A DNA stretch of 37,723 nt from Candidatus Bathyarchaeota archaeon (GTDB lineage: Archaea > Thermoproteota > Bathyarchaeia > Bathyarchaeales > Bathycorpusculaceae), in NCBI GenBank assembly GCA_026414525.1, contig JAOAIV010000002.1, forward strand, positions 1 to 37,723. Direction: 5' to 3'. Positions 18,226 through 27,578 of this stretch are shown one piece after another. Under the pieces are notes generated by a model. That model worked only from the letters and a program-made list of their open reading frames with translations, had not been told where the DNA came from and searched no databases. Both the position numbers and the translations under genes were made by a program. How positions within the stretch are numbered: position 1 is the first letter of the stretch; the number at the start of each line of letters is the position of its first letter.

Positions 18226-19487
18226 TCAATATTTCCGTTCTTCTGCACTGGGCTCTGTTATCCGAAAAACTATTAACAACAGAATCGGAACCGTTAGTGC
18301 AATTGTCAAATAGAAGGGTAATTGCGGTAGCAGAGTGTATAGGAAGTTCCCAATCATCATACCCGCGCCAGTAAGGATGTAGCCCAAAGTTTACGCCGCC
18401 AACTATTTTCCCCCCGATTTTGCGGTTCAACTAAGCATGCGGAAAGTGCCATAGCCGCGGCCATCATGAAAAGCTGCACCAATCCAAGTAGCGCCATTGA
18501 CGCCATTACTGATAAGAGGTTGCCGTTTACGAAAAGCAGCATAGAAATCACGAGGATGCATGGGCCGATTGCTAACGGAAGCTTCATGCCTACCTTATCA
18601 ACCATCTTCCCTATTGGGAAAGACGCTATGACCATGATTATCATCATGGGAATGTACGCGAGAAACCATTGGTCCTGCGGGATGCCAAGCACATCACGGG
18701 CGTAAATGGCGTTGATAACATTTGTTAAAGCAAACAAAAACATGGTTGACGCTTGAACTATGAAAAGCCAGAAAACCGTGCGCGGCACAATCCTCCACAC
18801 TTGAAGATTCGCCTTGATCGCTTCCGGGTACTTTGAAATGAAATATCTGAAGCGTATTTTCTCCTCATTCACTACAGTTTCCTTTAGCTTTAACCTGCTA
18901 TCAGCAGCCATAAGAAAAAGAACCATTACGATGAAATAGACGGCTTGCATACCTGCGACTAAGCCAAGCGAAACAACGATAATTCCGCCAATCACCGTTC
19001 CAGGCGTGTTAAAGGTGCCATGTATCATGTTTATAAAAGAAGAGGCTACTCCACGCCGTTCAGGTGGAACAGAATCCTGAACCATGGCGAACAACGCTGG
19101 CTGATAAATTAGGCATAGACTTTGTATGACAGTGCCAATCAAAATTAGGTGCCAAGCGGGTGTTAAATTCCAAAAGGGCGCGAGCACAAAAAACAGGTAA
19201 GACAAGCCTATGCCAAACGTCATTGTAACGATAAGCCAGCGCCTGCCAAATTTATCTGCGAGAAAACCGCCGGGAACCGCCACAAGTGCCAGAGCAACGA
19301 AGTTTGCAAGGCCTATTATGCCTAGTGCCATGGGGAACGTGTTTCCACCTAGCGCGTCAACGTACTGCTGATAATAAGGGACAGGCATCTCTTGACCTAT
19401 ATCCATCAATATCCAACTGATTACAAGAATAAGATAATTTCCTTTCAAAAACGAAAACTCGCGCCGAAAGACTTCGCTAAACCCCAT
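18226..19487 (-). pseudogene. MFS transporter, frame-disrupted near the 3' end
   Basis: Track ORF 18357-19487 is MFS but ends in non-MFS sequence after VEPQNRG. Downstream TGAGMMIGNFLYTLLPQLPFYLTIALTVPILLLIVFRITEPSAEERKY* is the missing last TM part. Two 1-nt deletions in G runs restore one 419-aa frame (1262-2 = 1260 nt). Confidence 0.8.
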
Positions 19488-19682
19488 ATCAGCATTTCTT
19501 AAACCAGAAGATTCGCTTCTCTTACCTTAAACTTTTCCGCATCAGAAACAAGTTTTCTTTTATTAAAATGTAGGCACCTGCAACTTGATAATAAATTCAT
19601 GTGTATTTAAGTTGTACACATCTACAAAAACTGAATTTACAATACAAAATGCTTTTTTAACTTAAATACAAGGTAATGACTA

Positions 19683-19817
19683 GTGAAATCTAACTTGAAC
19701 AAGCAGACAAAACGTGCATTCAAAACAACACTTATCGAACAAGGCTATTCAAAAAAGGTTGCTGACGAGATTTGGAATTGGTACAATTTTTCACTAAAAG
19801 AAAATAAATGCTGCTAA
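19683..19817 (+). CDS. Small protein (44 aa)
   Basis: GTG-initiated frame VKSNLNKQTKRAFKTTLIEQGYSKKVADEIWNWYNFSLKENKCC*; below the track size cut-off. Confidence 0.55.
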   Translation: MKSNLNKQTKRAFKTTLIEQGYSKKVADEIWNWYNFSLKENKCC

Positions 19818-19932
19818 ATTTGGGGTAAAAACAAATAGGCACTGTAGCTTTCTAAAAACTCGATTTTCCGAACAGCTTAAATTACCTTCTTGCAACTTAA
19901 TTTGATGTATCAAGTTAAAGAGGAAAAAATTA

Positions 19933-22272
19933 ATGCTCTCTCATTCAGCAATAACCAAACTCAAAACAATACTTATAATCGACCTAATTATAGTAGCTTC
20001 AGCGGCTGGAGCTTACTTTTACCTTCAAGCAGAAGGGCTCATAGCATCACCACCAAAACCCGCCGAGTTTGTAGTAACCGGCCTCAGAATTACGCCTTCT
20101 GAAGTGGAAATTTTCGAGCCTGTATTGGTCACCGTGAATGTGACTAATATTGGCGACGAAAAAGGTGAATACATCGCGAATCTCACAATCAACGGCGTGA
20201 TAGAAGAAAACCAGACGGTCACGGTTCTCGGAAAAAACTTCACTATAGCAGAGTTTACCGTACTCAAAGAAACTGAAGGAATATACACTGTTGAAATAGG
20301 AGGGTTAACTGGTGTATTAACGGTTAAAACACCGCCTCCAACAGCAAGCAAAATTGGCTTATCCAAACTTACCATTAGCCCCTACGAAGCCTGGCCTAAT
20401 GAAACAATGAAAGCCACAGTTGTTGCAACAAACACTGGTGATGCACCAGACAGCCTTGCAGTCCGGTTTATGGTTGATGGTTCGCTGCTTGAGCGGCGTC
20501 TAATTGAATTAACCGCTAAAGAAACTAGAACCATTGAGTTCACATTCCCAGCACCAGCCGAGGGCAAGCACACTGTTCAAGTAAATTCTTTAACTGGAAC
20601 GTTCACAGTAGTTCCAACAGGATATCACACGCTCATTGTGGGCAGGTCAGGAGGAGGTTCTAAACCCTTAGAGTTCACCCTTAATGGTGTACCTCAAAAG
20701 ACCACCTATGTTGAACTTTTGCCGGTAGGTGAATACACAATCACCGTGCCAAAGATTGTTGATGTGGGAACAGGCATTCTGGAATTCTCCTTTTGGAGCG
20801 ATGGCTCCACGAGCACAACCATAACTTTTAAGCTAAATGAGCGGAAAGTTATAGTTGCCACTTACACCGTAATCAGCGGATACGCTTCTTGTCCCTCATT
20901 GTTTTATTGGAACGGGACAGATTACGTCTACGTTACCGAAATTTCAAATGCTGGCTGGCTAGGATACATTGATTATATTGATGAGAAAGGAAACATTGTT
21001 TTTGGCGGTGGAAATCCATGGGACACCATCAAGCTGGATGCGAAGCAACTTGCCATAAAAAGAGATAAGGACGGAGAATTTTACGACATAATCCTCCTAC
21101 AGAAATGGGACGAAATATTCTATTTGGACACTGCCTTCATGCTAGTTGTGGATCATCCAGCTGATGTAGATGTCTACTCAACAATGGTTAATTACGTTAA
21201 TAAAGCCTTTCCAAGCGAGATTTACACAGTCAGCAAAAATAACCTGCTAACCCCCATCTCTGCCGTAAATGAAAAAGGCGAAAACGTTTTACCTTACATT
21301 GCGAAACTCGATGGCATTTTTACTCCTGCTACCAATGGACTTGAGAGCCCATCATGGGATAAAATCCAACTAAACCAGCTAACCCTCAACTTAGGCGACT
21401 TATCTGGCGCAAAAGAAATTAAACTTGTACTCAATGGCATGGTAGATTGGGGTTCACCTGAAACTTATGAACCATGGATTGAACAATTCAAAGCCGCGGC
21501 TGCAAAGGGTCTTGTGCCTAATGGCACAGAAATTTACCCGCCACCCTACATGGAAGTGATGGATGCAAAAGGGAATTGGGTACGTGTACCCCAAGATAGG
21601 CAGATACCCATACCCTCAGATTATGTTCCACGTACCTTTGCAGTTAACCTAACTGGACTTTTCCCCGCTGGTGTCCGTGATTACAAGATTCGAATAACCA
21701 ACTTCTTCAATGTAACGTTTGATTACATAGGAATAGACATAACACCGCAGAGAGCCATTACAGTTCAGAAAATTAATGCCATCGCCGTGTTAGATCAAGC
21801 ATTTCAAAGTCTCTCTACATCTACAGGCGCTTTCACAAGATACGGCGACGTGACACAATTAATCCTAAACGAAGATGACATGTTTGTAATTGGACGCCAA
21901 GGCGATAATGTATCTTTACGTTTTCCAACAGCTAATTTAGCCCCGCTTGGTAAGGGAATGGAACGTTCGTATTTCCTATTCGTAGCATGCTGGTTCAAAG
22001 ATCCGCCTGGAAACTGGGGCTATGGCTTTAACTTTACTGTGGAACCGCTTCCTTTCCGAAATATGACCGGCTTTCCTTATCCTGCTACAGAGAGCTACCC
22101 CTATGACGAAGCGCATTTGAAATATCTGCGAGAGTACAATACTAGAGTAGTTAAAGCACCAGCCGAATCACTAACAGTGGGCGCTTTTGACATATGGGCC
22201 ATTTCAGTTGCAATACTTATAGCAGTTGTTGACTTGGGAGTTCTAGCCTACTTCAAAAAGCGCCAGCGTTAA
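19933..22272 (+). CDS. Membrane-anchored surface protein with CARDB-like repeats
   Basis: N-terminal TM, tandem CARDB-like domains (ITPSEVEIFEPVLVTVNVTNIGDEKGEYIANLTING), C-terminal TM + KKRQR; 779 aa. Confidence 0.8.
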   Translation: MLSHSAITKLKTILIIDLIIVASAAGAYFYLQAEGLIASPPKPAEFVVTGLRITPSEVEIFEPVLVTVNVTNIGDEKGEYIANLTINGVIEENQTVTVLGKNFTIAEFTVLKETEGIYTVEIGGLTGVLTVKTPPPTASKIGLSKLTISPYEAWPNETMKATVVATNTGDAPDSLAVRFMVDGSLLERRLIELTAKETRTIEFTFPAPAEGKHTVQVNSLTGTFTVVPTGYHTLIVGRSGGGSKPLEFTLNGVPQKTTYVELLPVGEYTITVPKIVDVGTGILEFSFWSDGSTSTTITFKLNERKVIVATYTVISGYASCPSLFYWNGTDYVYVTEISNAGWLGYIDYIDEKGNIVFGGGNPWDTIKLDAKQLAIKRDKDGEFYDIILLQKWDEIFYLDTAFMLVVDHPADVDVYSTMVNYVNKAFPSEIYTVSKNNLLTPISAVNEKGENVLPYIAKLDGIFTPATNGLESPSWDKIQLNQLTLNLGDLSGAKEIKLVLNGMVDWGSPETYEPWIEQFKAAAAKGLVPNGTEIYPPPYMEVMDAKGNWVRVPQDRQIPIPSDYVPRTFAVNLTGLFPAGVRDYKIRITNFFNVTFDYIGIDITPQRAITVQKINAIAVLDQAFQSLSTSTGAFTRYGDVTQLILNEDDMFVIGRQGDNVSLRFPTANLAPLGKGMERSYFLFVACWFKDPPGNWGYGFNFTVEPLPFRNMTGFPYPATESYPYDEAHLKYLREYNTRVVKAPAESLTVGAFDIWAISVAILIAVVDLGVLAYFKKRQR

Positions 22273-22319
22273 ACAGCATTTTCCATTTTTCTTTTATGCA
22301 GTAATGCATCTTGGCTTGT

Positions 22320-23642
22320 TTATGAATGCCAAGGCTCGATCAGCCTATCTACCGCAGCAGCCTGTTTTTCTATTCCATAGCGGCTTAGCGGCTTTGTCAA
22401 ATGCCTCTGCGATCTAGTCGATGTCGCGTATAAGCAGGTTTTTAAGCGTCTTTCTTCCACAACCAGCACTTTTTCGGCGTCTTTAAGCCTTAACCTGCAT
22501 TTCGAGCAACGAAAGCCTTTACCCTTCCCCATAGATTTTAACCGCTTGCCGCAGTTTGGACATACGGGATTTTGGTATGCAGTTTTCGGAGCAAGCTCCA
22601 GAATATTGATTTTTTCAAGGTTTATCGTTAATCGCTTTCCATCCTTGGGTTTGCGCGCGGCGCCATAAACTTCTACATTGTCTCCTACAATTAAGGCCAT
22701 AGCTACTTTGCGCAAAGCTCCTGTAGGCTCATAAGCGGCGCAGTCAACCTCGCCCGTTTCATCCTTAATGGAAAAAATCACGTGCCGCAGCGGAACCAGC
22801 TGGGGATTTCGTGATACCGTTCCACGTACGATAACTGAACTATAAGGTTGTATCTGATTCAAGGCTGCTACGCGCTTGAGATGCGCGTCTGTGCCTTGAT
22901 TTGTGCGAAAGATCAGCCATCTTTCCACAGGTTCCAGCGGTTTCACAAGTTCAAAGGCTTTTTTAACTATTTCAGCTGTTTCGCCTCTTATCCCGAAGAG
23001 AATAGGGTCAGGTCCTCTCGGTGTGATGATAACTCTACCCTTTTCCAAGTCCACGTTATTGAATGTGTATGGCCGTGTTAGCCTATCCATCTCAAAGATT
23101 GATGCTACATCAACTTTCCGCTTTAACCCACGGTTCTCTGCTATTCGGTATGCGATTAACTCGTAAGTGTGGTCAGCTTCAAGCGTCTCGCCAATAGCGG
23201 CCAATGCGCCGATGATTCCTCTGGAGGTGTTAAAGCCGACTGCTTCGCCTCTAAACTTTTTGACAAGTTTTACTGCTTGATTCAAAGTTACAATTCCGGT
23301 TATAGCCCTTTTAGCAAAAGTCTTGAGTTCGTTGGGCACTTGCCGTTGGGCTATGAAAACTATTCCTGGATCAGTGCCTTGGAAGCTTAGGTCAGAATGC
23401 TCTTCTACTAGACTTAGTGTAACGTCCTTTATCTTTTCCTTTAGCTTGGTATCATGCATAATTCTGAGGCATAAAGCACCATTGCCCCTTGTCTTCCAGG
23501 GCACATTAGGATTAAGCCTAATCAAATTTGGGTAATCCAGAAACTTGACGCCAAGCTTTTCAAGTTTTTCCACAAGCAGGGCAGCAACATAAGTCGTGCA
23601 GCCTTGTCTTGTCGAGTCAGTATCATCAATTCCGATATGCAT
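22320..23642 (-). CDS. tiaS: tRNA(Ile2) 2-agmatinylcytidine synthetase TiaS
   Basis: MHIGIDDTDSTRQGCTTYVAALLVEKL, OB-fold region and C-terminal zinc ribbon CPNCGKRL...CSKCRLRL. Confidence 0.93.
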   Translation of the reverse strand: MHIGIDDTDSTRQGCTTYVAALLVEKLEKLGVKFLDYPNLIRLNPNVPWKTRGNGALCLRIMHDTKLKEKIKDVTLSLVEEHSDLSFQGTDPGIVFIAQRQVPNELKTFAKRAITGIVTLNQAVKLVKKFRGEAVGFNTSRGIIGALAAIGETLEADHTYELIAYRIAENRGLKRKVDVASIFEMDRLTRPYTFNNVDLEKGRVIITPRGPDPILFGIRGETAEIVKKAFELVKPLEPVERWLIFRTNQGTDAHLKRVAALNQIQPYSSVIVRGTVSRNPQLVPLRHVIFSIKDETGEVDCAAYEPTGALRKVAMALIVGDNVEVYGAARKPKDGKRLTINLEKINILELAPKTAYQNPVCPNCGKRLKSMGKGKGFRCSKCRLRLKDAEKVLVVEERRLKTCLYATSTRSQRHLTKPLSRYGIEKQAAAVDRLIEPWHS

Positions 23643-23821
23643 TATTTGCTGATTGGTCAACTATAACTGGGCCTCAGCTCTTAGAGATGTGCTTGCGCAA
23701 ATAAAAAATACATTTGCAGTTCGCCATTCTTTTGCTTCATACGTTCAATGAGCATTTTTAAGCGTGCTTGGCAATACAGTTACGCGCACTTTGTACATTG
23801 AAAGAAAAAGGAAGTAGATGC

Positions 23822-24058
23822 TTATTTCTCTTCTATAACAATCATTGTTAGTGTCGATCTAACCTTGTCAAGTCGGCGGATACGCCACGTTACTATCTCT
23901 TTTAGCTTATCCATTGTTTCAGCTTTTACTCTTGCAACTATGTCATAGACTCCGTAAACTGCGGAGGCTTCCTCCACTCCTTCAACCTTTTTCAGTTCTT
24001 TCAGAACATCTGACTCTGAACCTATTTCAGTATTTATTAACACAAATGCGGTTGGCAT
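23822..24058 (-). CDS. Stand-alone Lrp/AsnC ligand-binding (RAM) domain protein
   Basis: AFVLINTEIGSESDVLKELKKVEGVEEASAVYGVYDIVARVKAETMDKLKEIV; no HTH. Confidence 0.9.
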   Translation of the reverse strand: MPTAFVLINTEIGSESDVLKELKKVEGVEEASAVYGVYDIVARVKAETMDKLKEIVTWRIRRLDKVRSTLTMIVIEEK

Positions 24059-24148
24059 ATAATCTCCTCAAGTAATGTTGACGCATTGAGCATTAAAATA
24101 TTTTTCTCAAAACCAGTTTCGCCGCCAGAAAAACCTCTGTAGTAACCG

Positions 24149-25144
24149 TTAAACCCTTCCAATACGTAGCCTTTCCACCTCATCGCGTGCTGGAATCTTA
24201 ACCGTTATCTCTTTGTCCAGGCGTTCTCGACCGAATTTAACTTTGACTTCGTTGCTTTTTGCATCTGAATAAAACGCTGTAAGCGCCGCTGCCGTTTGAA
24301 TAGCCTTTTTAGTTTTGGCGCCTTGAAGAATAGTTATTGGGCTGCCAACATTTGGAACCTCAAAATAATAGTCACTCTGTGATTTTTGCGCGATTAAAAG
24401 TTTATTTTCTTCCTCGTTTCTCCCTACTATTATCTTGTTTCCGTCAAGCCTGAAATGTCTTCCCACCTTTAATAGAAGGACATCCCGTATAGATAAGCGT
24501 TTTTTATGCTTGAACAGATCCCGCAGCTTATCAGCGTATTCTCTGCATGTAAGTAAGCATCCGCCGGCTGGCGAAGGGTAATCTTCAATGCTGAATTCCT
24601 TGGCAAGCTGTATCTGCTGCTTCCTAGACCTGCCGCGTATCGCTAAAAGTTTCTCTCTGTTTACTAAGCCGCGCTTTTCCGCATAAGTTTCTGGGAGTAA
24701 CCTTGCAGACAGTGGCCGCAGAATTTTGCCCTTCAATCTCGCTTCTTCTTCGATTAATTTTAAGGCGTCAAAGTGTTGCGACATGGGTCTTTCGTCGAGA
24801 ACTTCCCCCGTTACAATAAATGAGGCTCCTATCTCCTTGGCATACTTCTTTGCTTTTCGCAAAAAGAAAATTTTACAGTCAATGCAGGGGTTCATATTTT
24901 TACCGTACCCATGTTTTGGTTTTCGTATCATCTTTAAGTAATCATTACCGACGCTTACAACCTTAAGAGGTACACACAATTGCTTAGCTGCTTTCTTGGC
25001 GCTAGATTCGCCTGCTTTTCCAGAAGAAAAGGGCGTCGCAAAATATATGGTCTCAATGGCAATACCTTGGTTAAGAACGAGTTTAGCAGCTAAGAGACTA
25101 TCTAAGCCACCGGAAAGTAAAACTAATGCCTTAACCTTGGTCAT
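24149..25144 (-). CDS. Thiouridine synthase-like ATP pyrophosphatase fused to C-terminal NFACT-R (DUF814)-like domain
   Basis: PP-loop VLLSGGLDSLLAA, PCIDCK and GGCLLT motifs; C-terminus FRLDGNKIIVGRNEEENKLLIA...AAALTAFYSDAKSNEVKVKFG matches NFACT-R pattern. Confidence 0.82.
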   Translation of the reverse strand: MTKVKALVLLSGGLDSLLAAKLVLNQGIAIETIYFATPFSSGKAGESSAKKAAKQLCVPLKVVSVGNDYLKMIRKPKHGYGKNMNPCIDCKIFFLRKAKKYAKEIGASFIVTGEVLDERPMSQHFDALKLIEEEARLKGKILRPLSARLLPETYAEKRGLVNREKLLAIRGRSRKQQIQLAKEFSIEDYPSPAGGCLLTCREYADKLRDLFKHKKRLSIRDVLLLKVGRHFRLDGNKIIVGRNEEENKLLIAQKSQSDYYFEVPNVGSPITILQGAKTKKAIQTAAALTAFYSDAKSNEVKVKFGRERLDKEITVKIPARDEVERLRIGRV

Positions 25145-25312
25145 ACAGCAATCAAAGTATTTATCAAACGCGCAAATAAGAGCATATCGATAGCTTGCCA
25201 ATTCGAGTGTGCGCTAAAAATGGCCTATTCTGCTTTTTTACTTTTTCTTCATTGCAGATATTCAAAATAGACAGATTAGTTTTTAATAGTTCGGGCTTTT
25301 CAATGGGGACTC

Positions 25313-26185
25313 ATGTTTGGAGCCGCTTTGTCGCTGCTTGCAGCAGCAACCTCTGCTCTATCCGTTATATCGGTAAGAAAGTACGCAGCAGCGTCTAACG
25401 CTTTCAATATTAGCTTAGTTATCTCGCTATCTGGAATGGCCATTCTATGGCTACCTGCACTCCTCTTAACTGATAAAGGCGAAATAAGCGTAAGCGGCTG
25501 CTTACTTTTCGCTTTGAGCGGCTTGTTATCTCCAGCGATAGTGCGGCTACTCTATTACAGCGGACTAAGAAGATTAGGCGCGCCAGTGAACGCCTCTTTG
25601 TTTTCAGTTTACCCGATTTACAGCACACTTCTAGGCGTATCCTTACTTAACGAGCGTTTATCCATGAAAAATTGGGTAGGCATTATGGCAGTTATACTTG
25701 GCAGCATACTTGTCGCTGCAACAGCACCTAAAAACGGTTCAAACAGCGCATTTTCAAAAAAGTATTTGCTGCTTCCCTTGGTAGGCGGTGTAGCGCTTGC
25801 TGTTTCAAATATAATTAGAAAATATGCTCTAACTCTTTTCAATGAACCAGCATTCGGGGTAACCATAGCATACGCATCCTCGCTTTTCGCTTATTCCTTA
25901 GTGCTTGCGGGTCATAATTCAACACGAAAAGAATTATCCATAAAAAGAGATCTTCAACTCTTTTGGAAAGCAGGTGTTGGACAAGCTATTTCGTGGATTT
26001 TAATTTTTTACGCTCTTAGCTGCGAGCAAGTATCTACCGTAACTTCTCTGCTTGTCACAGAACCATTATTTGTGGCAATATTCGCGTATCTATATCTAAG
26101 AAAACTAGATAATGTTTCGCCTAAACTTATTATGGGTATTATTCTCATAGTTTGTGGGGTTGCTCTAATCATGGGGTTGCTTTAA
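25313..26185 (+). CDS. EamA/DMT family transporter
   Basis: Ten hydrophobic segments, ALSGLLSPAIVRLLYYSGLRRLGAPVNASLFSVYPIYSTLLG...LNERLSMKNWVGIMAVILGSILV. Confidence 0.9.
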   Translation: MFGAALSLLAAATSALSVISVRKYAAASNAFNISLVISLSGMAILWLPALLLTDKGEISVSGCLLFALSGLLSPAIVRLLYYSGLRRLGAPVNASLFSVYPIYSTLLGVSLLNERLSMKNWVGIMAVILGSILVAATAPKNGSNSAFSKKYLLLPLVGGVALAVSNIIRKYALTLFNEPAFGVTIAYASSLFAYSLVLAGHNSTRKELSIKRDLQLFWKAGVGQAISWILIFYALSCEQVSTVTSLLVTEPLFVAIFAYLYLRKLDNVSPKLIMGIILIVCGVALIMGLL

Positions 26186-26241
26186 AATTCTTTAGGTAAC
26201 CGCTTTATTTGGGAAAATAATAAATATCGATAAAGCAAAGT

Positions 26242-27381
26242 ATGGAGAAAAATGGAGCAGGCCCACGAGGTTGGATTGTGGCTGATATCAGCGTTTTCAT
26301 CCCCGTCTACAAAGAGTCTCAGCAATTGCTAAATATATTGGAGAAACTAATTGCGCAGGATAATATTAACAAAGAAATTTTTGTAACTATCGACGAACCT
26401 GAAACGCAATTCTTAGAAAAAATCCTGCGATTCATTGACGTTAAATTCATAATCAACAAAAAAAGAATTGGGAAAGCAAACGCACTTAACAATTCAGTCA
26501 AACTGTCCACAGGACAAGTTCTGTTATTCTTGGACGCTGATCTTGAATTACCCGATGACCCGAATTTTTTGAAGAAAATAATCGATGAAATGAGGCATAC
26601 GGACGTTCTTGACATAAAGAAAAGGGTAATTCGAAATTCATTCCTGTCCAAAATGACATATTACGAATACTTCACATTTAACATTAGCGCTTGGATAGCC
26701 TCCGAATATCTCCGCAAGTGCCCCGCTACCAACGGCGCGGCATTCGCCATCAGAAGAGAAACATTTGAAGCGATAGGCGGCTTCACCAATGTTGTTGCTG
26801 AAGACTTGGATATCGCCACAAGAGCTTTCCTCAAGGGCTACTCTTTTGCTTACACCAAAACAGTTGAAGTTCTCAATGTAGTCCACTCAAGCTGGCGTAA
26901 ATGGTTTAAGCAGCGACGCCGATGGGCGATAGGCCAAGCCTTATGGTTAAAGGGTTGCTACAAGGAATTATTCAGGGAGTGCATGAAGAAACCGCAGATA
27001 TTCCTTCCAGGCTTATTCTTCCTTTATCCCTCACTTGCAATGTTCTTTCTAACAATTATGGTGCCAAGCAGCTGGCTACAAGAGTCTGTTGTGATGCTCT
27101 CATTTCTCTTATCAATAAAGTTTAACATCGCATTACCCGTGTTTCTTGCATCCCTAGCCACCGCGGACCTGCTTAAGGCTTTATTGATCTCGCTGGTTAG
27201 TTTCGCAGTAACTGCCATAACTTTTTATATTTTCTCAAGAAAACTCACATTCGAAATCAAACTTCATGAGCTATTCGTCTATTATTTCTTCTACTCCATC
27301 GCGTGGTTGGCAATAATCGCCATCGGATACATTCAAGTTCTTGTCTTCAAGAAGAAAGCAGCACCTGACTGGGTAACCTAA
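26242..27381 (+). CDS. Glycosyltransferase family 2, membrane-associated
   Basis: DISVFIPVYKESQQLLNIL, LDADLEL, AFAIRRETFEAIGGF, EDLDIATRAFLKGY, KQRRRWAIGQ; C-terminal TM segments. Confidence 0.93.
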   Translation: MEKNGAGPRGWIVADISVFIPVYKESQQLLNILEKLIAQDNINKEIFVTIDEPETQFLEKILRFIDVKFIINKKRIGKANALNNSVKLSTGQVLLFLDADLELPDDPNFLKKIIDEMRHTDVLDIKKRVIRNSFLSKMTYYEYFTFNISAWIASEYLRKCPATNGAAFAIRRETFEAIGGFTNVVAEDLDIATRAFLKGYSFAYTKTVEVLNVVHSSWRKWFKQRRRWAIGQALWLKGCYKELFRECMKKPQIFLPGLFFLYPSLAMFFLTIMVPSSWLQESVVMLSFLLSIKFNIALPVFLASLATADLLKALLISLVSFAVTAITFYIFSRKLTFEIKLHELFVYYFFYSIAWLAIIAIGYIQVLVFKKKAAPDWVT

Positions 27382-27467
27382 CCATGCACTATTTTCTAAT
27401 GAAGAACGCGATGGGCAATAGGGTAAAATTTTATCTTTATGCATTTACTATTGAAGGCGCCGTAGAA

Positions 27468-27545
27468 GGGTCCGTGGCGCAGCACGGATAGCGCGTCAGC
27501 CTTCTAAGCTGAATGTCCTGGGTTCAAATCCCAGCGGACCCGCCA
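27468..27545 (+). tRNA. tRNA-Arg(UCU)
   Basis: Acceptor GGGTCCG/CGGACCC; anticodon stem-loop TCAGC-CTTCTAA-GCTGA; T-arm CTGGGTTCAAATCCCAG; encoded CCA. Confidence 0.96.
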
Positions 27546-27578
27546 GTCCTTTTTTTATTAAAAAAGTTTTAAATTTAA

